Of a stretch of DNA of 54,526 bases, positions 17,615-25,219 are shown piece after piece; the stretch's first letter is position 1; each line of letters starts with the position of its first letter. This DNA comes from Thalassobius sp050633445. GTDB taxonomy: Bacteria > Pseudomonadota > Alphaproteobacteria > Rhodobacterales > Rhodobacteraceae. A program made the position numbers and the translations under genes. The stretch covers positions 1 to 54,526 of the forward strand of contig JBOEGN010000079.1 in assembly GCA_050633445.1 (NCBI GenBank), written 5' to 3'. Below the pieces are notes generated by a model, which worked only from the letters and a program-made list of their open reading frames with translations, was not told where the DNA came from and did no database searches.

Positions 17615-18892
17615 ATGTCGAATTCCGACACTGAAAAACTGAAAGGTGGTCCGTTATCGGGGATCACCGTCCTCGATTTCTCTCGCGTTTTGGCGGGCCC
17701 ATATTGCACCATGGTTCTGGCCGATCTGGGCGCGCGCGTTATCAAGGTCGAGAAGTTCGGCACCGGCGATGACACGCGTGCTTTCCCGCCGTTCGTTGAT
17801 GCCGAAAGCGCGTATTTCATGTGCTTCAACCGTGGCAAAGAAAGCATCGTTCTGGACATCAAATCGCCCCGTGATCGCGATTTGCTGGAGAAGCTGCTGG
17901 ATACCTCTGATGTTCTGGTCGAAAACTTCCGTCCCGGCGTGATGGAGCGGCTGGGCTACGGTCCCGAGCGTCTGGCTAAGACCCACCCCCATCTGATTTA
18001 CACCTCCATCTCTGGTTTTGGTCATTCCGGTCCGATGACCGATCTGCCCGGTTATGACATGGTCGTTCAGGCCATGGGCGGCGTGATGAGCCTGACCGGC
18101 TGGCCCGGTGAACGCCCGGCGCGTGTTGGGACCAGTTTTGGCGACTTGGGCGCGGCTTTGTTTGGCGTGATCGGCATTGTGTCGGCGCTGTACAAACGCA
18201 CCAAAAACGCCCAGGGGGATCGGGTTGATATCGGGATGCTGGACTGTCAGGCCGCCCTGATGGAAACCGCGCTGGCGCGCTATGATGTCGAAGGCAAAGT
18301 GCCGACCTGTACGGGTGACTGCCACCCGTCGCTGGCCCCGTTTGAAACCTTCGAGGCCGCGGACGAGCGTTTTGTGATCGCTGCGGGCAATGACCAGTTG
18401 TTCTTGTTGATGGCTGATGCGTTGAATGCGCCGGATCTTGCGCTTGATCCCGCCTTTTCCACCAATGACTTGCGCGTACGCAACCGTCCCAAAATGGTGG
18501 CCGCAATTGATGCCGTCACCCGCACTCAGCCCGTGCAATACTGGCTTGATGCTCTGAACGAAGCAGGCGTGCCGTGTGGGCCGATCAACTCGATTGACCG
18601 TCTTTTGGAGCATCCCCAATTGCTGTCGCGCAACATGATCGTGCAAGTCGAGGGCGAAAATACCAAGGCGTTCCGCACTGCCGGAAACCCGATCAAAATG
18701 TCGACTTATCAAGACATTGACCCGGCCGAAGCGACCAAAGCCCCAGCGCTGAACCAACACCGAGAGGCAATCTTGGCCGAAGTGATGGCGGGCGAGGAAT
18801 CCTATCAACGCTCGGCCTCGGCCCCGGTCGAAGTAGAGGGGGACGCCATTCAGGCAGACAACCCTTGGACCGCCCTCAAAGACGCTGTCTGA
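17615..18892 (+). CDS. class III (CaiB/BaiF) CoA-transferase, AcuN-like
   Basis: A 425-residue class III CoA-transferase. The N-terminal GITVLDFSRVLAGPYCTMVLADLGA and VLVENFRPGVMERLG are family signatures, and the catalytic Asp177 is in SFGDLGAALFG. It carries a single CoA-transferase domain, unlike the two-domain DMSP lyase DddD. A strong ribosome site (AAGGGAGG) precedes ATG 17615. Given the AcuR-type regulator and the hydratase next to it, the closest functional model is AcuN, which works with AcuK on acrylate in Halomonas. The acceptor acid is inferred, not shown. Confidence 0.85.
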   Translation: MSNSDTEKLKGGPLSGITVLDFSRVLAGPYCTMVLADLGARVIKVEKFGTGDDTRAFPPFVDAESAYFMCFNRGKESIVLDIKSPRDRDLLEKLLDTSDVLVENFRPGVMERLGYGPERLAKTHPHLIYTSISGFGHSGPMTDLPGYDMVVQAMGGVMSLTGWPGERPARVGTSFGDLGAALFGVIGIVSALYKRTKNAQGDRVDIGMLDCQAALMETALARYDVEGKVPTCTGDCHPSLAPFETFEAADERFVIAAGNDQLFLLMADALNAPDLALDPAFSTNDLRVRNRPKMVAAIDAVTRTQPVQYWLDALNEAGVPCGPINSIDRLLEHPQLLSRNMIVQVEGENTKAFRTAGNPIKMSTYQDIDPAEATKAPALNQHREAILAEVMAGEESYQRSASAPVEVEGDAIQADNPWTALKDAV

Positions 18893-18920
18893 AGCACATC
18901 TATTTTTCGGAGGAAACACC

Positions 18921-19763
18921 ATGACCAAGACCACAAAAAAGCCGACCATCGTCGCGACTGAGACCCCAAAAGAGGCCGCGCCTCAGCGTCAGATTTTGGA
19001 AAGCATCATCGTCGAGCGGCGCGAACGGGTCGGCCTGATCACGCTGAATCGCCCCAAAAGCCTGAACGCGCTGAACCTGCAAATGGCCACCGAAGTGATG
19101 GCGACGCTGAAGGATTTTGACAATGATGACCGCGTCGGCGCTGTTGTAATAACCGGCAGCCCGCGCGCCTTTGCTGCTGGTGCCGATATCGAAGAGATGG
19201 CGGAAAAAACCCTGGTCGATCTGCTGCTGAACGACATATTCGCCGAATGGGACCAGATGCGCTTTGTCAAGAAGCCCGTCATCGCTGCGGTCAGTGGCTT
19301 TGCCTTGGGGGGTGGTTTCGAGCTGGCGATGCTGTGCGACACGATTATTGCGACCGACGACGCTCAGTTCGGTCTGCCCGAGATCAAGCTTGGCATCCTG
19401 CCCGGCATTGGCGGCTCGCAGCGGTTGAGCAAATCTATCGGCAAAGCCCTGGCAATGGACCTGATCCTGACCGGCCGCACAATCGACGTCCAAGAGGCGA
19501 AGTCCGCCGGGATCGTCGCTCGCGTGGTTCCCACTGGTGACCTGTTGCAAACCGCCCTCGAGGCAGCCCATCAAATCGCCGGTCTGAACGCGCCTGCGGT
19601 CGCAATGGCCAAAGAAGCCGTGAACCGCGCCTTCGAAACAGGTCTTTCTGAGGGCGTTCTACACGAACGGCGTCTGTTCCAGGCGGCCTTTGCCACCGAT
19701 GGGCAGAAAGAGGGCATGGCTGCCTTTGTCGCAAAACGCGCGCCTGTGTTTCGCAATCGCTAA
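18921..19763 (+). CDS. enoyl-CoA hydratase (crotonase), AcuK-like
   Basis: A 280-residue crotonase. Both catalytic glutamates are present (Glu134 in GGGFELAMLCD, Glu154 in FGLPEIKLGILPG), and the oxyanion loop is AFAAGADI. A Lys/Thr-rich extension of about 25 residues precedes the usual start of the fold; the ATG has CGGAGG upstream, so the extension looks real. In context it would hydrate acryloyl-CoA to 3-hydroxypropionyl-CoA. It could act on crotonyl- or methacrylyl-CoA instead. Confidence 0.86.
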   Translation: MTKTTKKPTIVATETPKEAAPQRQILESIIVERRERVGLITLNRPKSLNALNLQMATEVMATLKDFDNDDRVGAVVITGSPRAFAAGADIEEMAEKTLVDLLLNDIFAEWDQMRFVKKPVIAAVSGFALGGGFELAMLCDTIIATDDAQFGLPEIKLGILPGIGGSQRLSKSIGKALAMDLILTGRTIDVQEAKSAGIVARVVPTGDLLQTALEAAHQIAGLNAPAVAMAKEAVNRAFETGLSEGVLHERRLFQAAFATDGQKEGMAAFVAKRAPVFRNR

Positions 19764-19803
19764 GCACATTTGACGCTCGAATTTCAAACCGAAAGGCCCC
19801 CCA

Positions 19804-20832
19804 ATGTCACATATCACTGTTGAGAAAATTGGCCGCGCTGGTGTCATCGGGCTTGATCGCCCAAAGGCGTTGAATGCGCTTGATCTGCCTATGATAGAAG
19901 ATATCGGGGCGGCCTTGGATAAGTTCGAGACCGATCAGGACATTGAACGCATTGTTCTGCGGTCAAACCACGGCAAAGCCTTTTGTGTCGGTGGCGATTT
20001 GCGCCGTATTCTAGAGCTGAGTGCAGCGGGGCACCACGCCGAGGCCGAGCGTTTCTTTCAAACGGAATATGCTCTGAACCTGCGCATTGCGTCTTATCCA
20101 AAACCCTATGTGTCGTTGATCGACGGGATGTGTTTTGGCGGTGGCCTTGGGTTGTCGCGTCACGGCCAATTTCGGATCGCATCCGAGAATGCCGTTTTTG
20201 CGATGCCCGAGACCGCAATTGGGTTTATCCCAGATGTTGGCGGGAGCTATTTTCTCCCGCGGATGCCGCATCACGCGGGCTATTGGATGGGCCTGACGGG
20301 CGGGCGTGTGAAAGATTTCAGCGCCCACGCTTTGGGTCTTTCGACGCACATGACGCTTGCTTCGTCGCTTGAAAACATATTTGACGCTTTGTGCTTTTCT
20401 GAAGGCTCCGCGCAATCAACTTTCGAGGAGTTGTGTGGTACGTTGGGGTATCAAAAAAGCGTTCTGAGTTTGGCCGCATCCACACAATGTTTCGATCAGC
20501 CAACCATTTGCAGCATTCAGGATTGTCTGGAGACGGCGAAATCCGTCGAAGCAAAAGCCGCGCAAAAATCCCTGCGTTCTGCTTCGCCGCGCAGCCTACA
20601 GGAGGCCCTTACCTTGCTCAGACGAGGTGCCGGGGACAGTTTGGAAGGTTGCTTGGCCCGAGAGTTCGACGCCGCTCGACGTGCAATTCACCATCCCGAT
20701 TTTGCCGAAGGTGTGCGGGCCATTTTGATCGACAAAGATCATGCGCCCGTTTGGCCATCGGCCACGGCCGCTGCTCCGAAACGTGTCTTGGATAGGGCGT
20801 CAGAACCGTTTCGATCACGAGCTGACCTATGA
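19804..20832 (+). CDS. 3-hydroxyisobutyryl/3-hydroxypropionyl-CoA hydrolase-like crotonase
   Basis: A 342-residue crotonase-fold protein of the HIBCH branch. MPETAIGFIPDVGGSYFLPR holds the HIBCH catalytic pair (Glu136 and Asp144, with the expected spacing of 8). GKAFCVGGDLR forms the oxyanion loop. HIBCH enzymes hydrolyse 3-hydroxyisobutyryl-CoA and 3-hydroxypropionyl-CoA, so here it could release 3-hydroxypropionate from the product of the preceding hydratase. The stop overlaps the next start by 4 bases (ATGA). Its C-terminal third is more divergent than the core. Confidence 0.82.
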   Translation: MSHITVEKIGRAGVIGLDRPKALNALDLPMIEDIGAALDKFETDQDIERIVLRSNHGKAFCVGGDLRRILELSAAGHHAEAERFFQTEYALNLRIASYPKPYVSLIDGMCFGGGLGLSRHGQFRIASENAVFAMPETAIGFIPDVGGSYFLPRMPHHAGYWMGLTGGRVKDFSAHALGLSTHMTLASSLENIFDALCFSEGSAQSTFEELCGTLGYQKSVLSLAASTQCFDQPTICSIQDCLETAKSVEAKAAQKSLRSASPRSLQEALTLLRRGAGDSLEGCLAREFDAARRAIHHPDFAEGVRAILIDKDHAPVWPSATAAAPKRVLDRASEPFRSRADL

Positions 20833-22433
20833 CCCAATCGACAGCGCACTATGACTTTATTGTCGTAGGCGGTGGGTCAGCGGGCTGTGTTCTTGCCAAT
20901 CGTCTATCAGAGGCGCCTAAAACCAAAGTTCTTCTGTTAGAGGCCGGTGGTAAAAATACCAGCAGGTGGCTGCGTGCTCCGGTTGGGTATCTCGATAGTA
21001 TGGTCAATCCTCGGACGGATTGGGGGTTTAGAACGGTTGAACAAAAGGGGCTCAACGGGCGCGCATTACCCTATCCGCGCGGGCGCGTTTTGGGCGGATC
21101 TTCGGCGACCTACGACATGATCTGTATTCGTGGTCAGTCAAAGGACTATGACCGTTGGCGCGAGATGGGCAATGTCGGTTGGGGCTGGGATGATGTCCTG
21201 CCGTATTTCAAAAAACCCGAAGACTACTATGCCGGCGCTGACCATTTGCACGGGGAGGGTGGCGAATGGCGCGTTGAAGAGCAGCGCCAGACCTGGGAAA
21301 TTCTGGATGCCTATCGCGACGCCGCCGAACAGGCAGGAATCGCCAAGATCAAGGATTTCAATCGCGGCAACAACGAAGGCTCGGCCTATTTTCAGGTAAA
21401 CACCAGAGGCAGCTGGCGTTGGAGCACGTCGAATGGATTTCTGAGGCCCGCCAGGAAGCGCTCAAATCTGGTTGTGGTGACACATGCGCAGGTGCAGCGG
21501 GTGGTGTTCGACGGCAAACGCGCCTGCGGAGTCGTTGTGAACCGCGAGGGCGAGCGCAAAACCTATCGCACCAATGGAGAGGTAATCCTGTCTGCGGGTG
21601 CTATTGGGTCTCCGCAACTTCTTGAATTATCTGGGATCGGCAGTCCCATTCATTTGAAGAAAGTGGGGATCGAAGTGGTCCACCCGTCCCCTGCCGTTGG
21701 CGAAAACCTCCAGGACCATTTGCAATTGCGCGTCGCCTTTCGTGTCGCCAACGTAAAGACGCTGAACAGGCATGCTGGCGCGAAGTTGGGGCGCCTTGGG
21801 TTTGAGCATGTAGTGTTGCGCAAAGGTCCGATGCTGATGGCCCCCAGCCAACTTGGAATTTTCGCCAAATCCAGCCCCGACATTGAAACCGCGGACCTTG
21901 AATTCAATGTTCACCCCTTGTCGCTCGAGGCTTTTGGCGACCCGCTGCATCCGTTTCCTGGCTTCACTGCAAGCGTTGCTCTGTTGCGCCCGAAAAGCCG
22001 TGGGTCGGTGCACATTGCTTCCTCGGACCCCTCAGCGCATCCAAGCATTGATCCAAACTATCTAAGCGCCCAGGCCGACAAACATACCGCCGTTCGCGCC
22101 ATCCGTTTGGCGCGTGACATAGCAGGTCAGTCTGCGATGGATAGATACCGTCCCTCTGAAATCAAACCAGGAAGCGCCTATCAATCTGATGAAGACTTGG
22201 CCAATGTTGCTGGCGAAATGGGCACAACAATCTTTCATCCGGTCGGCACGTGTCGCATGGGGGCTGACGCTTTTGCTGTCGTCGGGCCCGATTTGCGGGT
22301 CAAAGGAGTGCAGGGACTTCGTGTGGTTGACGCCTCGGTCATGCCCTCAATTCCGTCGGGCAATCCAAATTCGCCAACGCTCATGATCGCCGAGAAAGCA
22401 GCTGATTTGATTTTAAAAACGCAATCAAGTTGA
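20829..22433 (+). CDS. GMC-family FAD oxidoreductase (choline-dehydrogenase/DddA-like)
   Basis: A 534-residue flavoprotein. The FAD dinucleotide motif DFIVVGGGSAGCVLANRLSE is at residues 9-28, the GMC signature RGRVLGGSSATYDMICIRG near 78, and the active-site His in FHPVGTCRMG with the partner Asn in GNPNSPTLMIAEKAA near the C-terminus. No signal peptide. In Halomonas the GMC-type DddA oxidises 3-hydroxypropionate to malonate semialdehyde; the neighbours here make the same substrate, so that role is proposed. Choline or another alcohol as substrate cannot be excluded. Confidence 0.85.
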   Translation: MTQSTAHYDFIVVGGGSAGCVLANRLSEAPKTKVLLLEAGGKNTSRWLRAPVGYLDSMVNPRTDWGFRTVEQKGLNGRALPYPRGRVLGGSSATYDMICIRGQSKDYDRWREMGNVGWGWDDVLPYFKKPEDYYAGADHLHGEGGEWRVEEQRQTWEILDAYRDAAEQAGIAKIKDFNRGNNEGSAYFQVNTRGSWRWSTSNGFLRPARKRSNLVVVTHAQVQRVVFDGKRACGVVVNREGERKTYRTNGEVILSAGAIGSPQLLELSGIGSPIHLKKVGIEVVHPSPAVGENLQDHLQLRVAFRVANVKTLNRHAGAKLGRLGFEHVVLRKGPMLMAPSQLGIFAKSSPDIETADLEFNVHPLSLEAFGDPLHPFPGFTASVALLRPKSRGSVHIASSDPSAHPSIDPNYLSAQADKHTAVRAIRLARDIAGQSAMDRYRPSEIKPGSAYQSDEDLANVAGEMGTTIFHPVGTCRMGADAFAVVGPDLRVKGVQGLRVVDASVMPSIPSGNPNSPTLMIAEKAADLILKTQSS

Positions 22434-22581
22434 AACGCGGATCTACGCTTTCTGCCATCCGGCATCTCATACTCAAAAAACGGCTTGATCCTCACAGGTC
22501 TTGGTGACCAACGCGACCGGCAGCACATTTTTCGGAAGCTGGATAGATAAATACAGTTGGACCCGTATTGGCCTACGATAT

Positions 22582-22634
22582 GATTTGTCGGACAAAATAT
22601 CTTGGCAAGGAGGCCCGTAGCGCGTCCCCTGTGC
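22582..22634. repeat. dispersed repeat copy A (with TTTGTC/GACAAA inverted repeat)
   Basis: A 53-base segment identical at 44 positions to 47656-47708 by manual alignment. Both copies carry a TTTGTC-N-GACAAA inverted repeat followed by ATCTTGGCA and GGAG. This copy lies just downstream of the GMC gene in a gene-poor stretch. Neither copy contains a recognisable intact gene. Confidence 0.7.
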
Positions 22635-22720
22635 GTTCTCTTGGCCCGGGCGTTGAGCCCAGGACGAGGTGTGCAAGTGGATGATGACCTTCAAGACTGC
22701 CGTCGATGATCCCTCGCGTT

Positions 22721-23224
22721 TCAAACGGTCCCACACCGTGATTGACAACTTTGGCTTGATGCCCCCAAGATACCGGTCTTGTGAGCACGACAGCCGACAC
22801 CGTAGTGTCCGCCCCAATCAGGCCGAAGAACAGGTCCATCCCGTCCAACGAGCCCGGCAGGCCCGCCGTGCCATACGCATTTGCAATCGCTGTCGCACAG
22901 CCTGTTGGCGACAAAAACCCACGCGCCGATATCCGCCTTGCTTTGCAGGGCCTCGGCATTGGAATGCGCGTCGACCCAGGGCGGCAACGGCTGGTCCAGA
23001 CTGACGCCGTTTTCTTCGCGCAGGATGATCTGTTTGGCATCCGATAGACGCTGCATATAGTCACGTTTGAAGGCCGCTTGTTCGATCATGAGCGGGGCAT
23101 CCCTTTCGCGTTTGATCGTGTTGAAGCGATCCCAGTCTGCGCTCGTCCGAAGGTTCTTCTGCAGATGCTCCTGAAGCGCACGCTCATAGGCGGCGCGGAC
23201 CACTGATTGGGTTTCTGTCGTCAT
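22721..23224 (-). pseudogene. probable decayed gene of unknown function
   Basis: From ATG 23224 the first 95 or so residues are protein-like and helical (for example RAAYERALQEHLQKNLRTSA and SLDQPLPPWVDAHSNAEALQ). After the ADI near residue 100 the composition changes to Cys/Gly/Trp-rich, as if a frameshift had occurred. An overlapping minus-strand frame looks more natural there. It sits in a scarred stretch beside a transposase remnant and a dispersed repeat. I do not recognise the family. Confidence 0.4.
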
Positions 23225-23325
23225 GGTTGGATCTCGCAAATTTGCATCTGCGGACCGGTTTGTGCTATTCTAACCATATGCAATAATTAGATAGTATTTT
23301 CGACTTTGAGGAATGGCTTGCGCCG

Positions 23326-23544
23326 ATGAGCTACGAGGCGTTTGGGGATGCCATCGCGCCTTACGGCATTTTCGGACCCGAAGATCGCGCCCATTGCGAC
23401 CGCACGCTCGCCGAAGGGGTCACCGACATGCAGGCCATGGTCAGCGTGATCAAAGGCTGGGCGTCCTGGAGGATGAGTGACCGGCACGGCGTGAGCCTGT
23501 TCCGGTCGCGCTTTTGTGCGCCAGATCTTCATGTGGTGGGGTGA
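23326..23544 (+). pseudogene. short gene fragment next to the IS5 remnant
   Basis: Seventy-two codons beginning MSYEAFGDAIAPYGIFGPED, with a protein-like first 55 residues. The same frame continues upstream (FDFEEWLAP) to a TAA at 23284, two codons after an ATG at 23278. The 3' end runs into sequence that leads to the transposase remnant. This suggests a small gene cut by an IS insertion and later decayed; it is a weak call. Confidence 0.3.
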
Positions 23545-23584
23545 GGAGCCCATCACGAAGCTGCCTTGAAGAGTTGCAGCCAGG

Positions 23585-23800
23585 GGCATTCCCGGCAGAA
23601 AACAGCAGAAGAATCCGGTGAGGTACGACAAGCGCCGCTACAGGCGCCGCAACCGGATCGAGATCATGTTTGGGAGGTTGAAAGACTGGCGGCGTGTGGC
23701 AACCCGATACGACAGAAGTCCGAAGCTCTTCCTGTCAGCCATCGCCCTGGCCGCTCTCGTCATCTCTTGGCTATGTGTCCTGACCCTAGGCAGCGAATGA
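23585..23800 (+). mobile_element. IS5-family (IS427-like) transposase C-terminal remnant
   Basis: The frame gives GIPGRKQQKNPVRYDKRRYR followed by RNRIEIMFGRLKDWRRVATRYD and FLSAIALAALVISWL. This is the C-terminal DDE-domain end of IS5/IS427-type transposases, including the catalytic E (RIEIMFGR). An in-frame TGA at 23567 and the absence of the upstream domain show that it is a fragment and not an active element. No inverted terminal repeats could be paired. Confidence 0.75.
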
Positions 23801-24138
23801 CTTTTCTCCGCCCCCTTTCTGAGAGGCACTTCCGGCCTTTAGCCGACATTCGTCGTAGGTTCGGTTGCTCTGGCACAGCTTCTTCTAAGCGGACATTTGC
23901 AGGCACTTGCAGCATTTTGCTTAGATGGACGGCAGAGGTGGGACAAAGCCGCCATTGATTTGAAACGACACAAAGGCTGCTTTTCTAAGTCTAGCGTTAT
24001 TTTGTGGTTGAGACCGCGCCTGAAACGGGTTCGGTTAGGGGATGCCGATTTGCAGCCGGTACTTTTGAAACCGGAGCAAATATCTCTTCAGGCAGAGACA
24101 GTTGCGGCAAACACCAACGTAAGATGGCGCCTCGCACC
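23801..24138. other. gene-free stretch with dispersed repeat (copy 3)
   Basis: No supportable gene is seen between the IS remnant and the cytochrome c gene. Bases 23887-23933 match 37301-37347 at 43 of 47 positions (shared AAGCGGACAT, CAGGCACTTGCAGCATT and TAGATGGACGGC), so part of it is a dispersed intergenic repeat. Confidence 0.65.
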
Positions 24139-24600
24139 CTATTCGCTCACCTCCGCGTCATCAGCCGGCGCAAGCGACGCCAGCAATGCATAGACGTCCA
24201 AAGCTTCCTTTTCTTTGCGAAGTTTGAGCGTCATTTTGCTTTTTGCTTTTTTGTCGCCCAGATAGGTTTGCAGGAATTTCTTGGGATCCTGGACAAAGCT
24301 GGCGAAGCTCTCCTGGTCCCAGACCAATCCAGCCTCACCGGCGGCGAGCAGCGACTTTCCGTATTTGAACCCTTCGACCGATCCCGCCGCGCGCGCCGCG
24401 ATACCGTACAGGTTCGGTCCGGTTTTGCTTTTCTTGCCGGCCAGAACATTGCCATCCGGGTCGGTCACCACGTGGCAGGATTGGCATTTCTTGAATACTT
24501 TCGCGCCCTTCTCAGCGTCCCCCGTCACATCACTGTCCTGCGCGAAAGCCGGGGCAACAGTTACGAAAAGTACCGCGATTGCCGTTTTAAGTGTCGTCAT
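24139..24600 (-). CDS. class I cytochrome c (c2/c-550 type)
   Basis: A 153-residue periplasmic cytochrome. A signal peptide (MTTLKTAIAVLFVTVAPAFA) is followed by CQSCH near residue 39-43 for covalent heme. GPNLYGI comes next, and the methionine axial ligand is likely in AKSKMTLKL near residue 122. The size and motifs are those of cytochrome c2/c-550. It is the last gene of the molybdoenzyme cluster, in the same direction, with AGAGGA upstream of its own start. It is a natural electron acceptor for the periplasmic dehydrogenase, as cytochrome c2 is for DMS dehydrogenase in Rhodovulum. Confidence 0.9.
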   Translation of the reverse strand: MTTLKTAIAVLFVTVAPAFAQDSDVTGDAEKGAKVFKKCQSCHVVTDPDGNVLAGKKSKTGPNLYGIAARAAGSVEGFKYGKSLLAAGEAGLVWDQESFASFVQDPKKFLQTYLGDKKAKSKMTLKLRKEKEALDVYALLASLAPADDAEVSE

Positions 24601-24637
24601 CTCGAAGATCCTCTGGAGTCCTGATTTGTTGATTTAT

Positions 24638-25219
24638 CTAAGAATGCGCGCACTGAACGTCCCGTGCTTTCGATGCACCGCGGACCCATTCAGCAATCTG
24701 CGCGTCGTCCGGTTGCAACTGCGTCTCGATGCCCGCGGCGAATTGTTTGAACGCATCCAAGTTCAGGGCATTCACCGATGTGAGAACCGGGACCCCCCAG
24801 CTGAGCGCGTTTGCGATAAGGTCACGAAATCCGCCGCCGATGGCCTCTTGCTTGCCGAATTTATTGACGACCAGCAGATCGGCCTGAGGCGAGAAGCCTT
24901 TTTCAACATCTGCGACCGCTTGTGCCAGGGCGCCATTGTCCAACCGGCATCCTTTCGCGCCCGGCCCAAGGGCCTGCGACACGCGCAGCTGTTGCCCGCC
25001 CGGCAGAACGACAATGTCCATGTCGCAGCGGTCGCCGTCGGTGCGCTCTGTGTTGTTTTGCACTGCGCCGTAAACTTTGTGCCCGGCAGACAACAGCCTG
25101 GTTGCGACCTCTGTCAGGATGATGTCGCCCGCGCCCCGGCTTTGGGACGTGATATAGCCAAGCCGAACCGGCGGTTCAGGGTAAGCGGCGTGGTCGTCGA
25201 TCCTGGTGGCGATGTTCAT
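24638..25219 (-). CDS. DUF2478 family protein of the molybdoenzyme operon
   Basis: A 193-residue cytoplasmic protein with LGYITSQSRGAGDIILTEVA at the N-terminus, where P-loop NTPases related to THEP1 have their phosphate loop, and DLLVVNKFGKQEA in the middle. It resembles DUF2478, a family often encoded near molybdate-transport or molybdoenzyme genes. The usual GK[ST] of the Walker A motif is not evident. The start overlaps the stop of the preceding gene by 4 bases (ATGA). A role in molybdenum cofactor handling for the neighbouring enzyme is inferred from context only. Confidence 0.75.
   Translation of the reverse strand: MNIATRIDDHAAYPEPPVRLGYITSQSRGAGDIILTEVATRLLSAGHKVYGAVQNNTERTDGDRCDMDIVVLPGGQQLRVSQALGPGAKGCRLDNGALAQAVADVEKGFSPQADLLVVNKFGKQEAIGGGFRDLIANALSWGVPVLTSVNALNLDAFKQFAAGIETQLQPDDAQIAEWVRGASKARDVQCAHS

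Noticed and set aside
17615..18892. DddD-type DMSP lyase
   Set aside because: DddD has two CoA-transferase domains and about 840 residues; this protein has one domain and 425 residues.
23585..23800. An active IS5-family element
   Set aside because: Only the last 70 or so codons remain, with an in-frame stop upstream and no paired terminal repeats.
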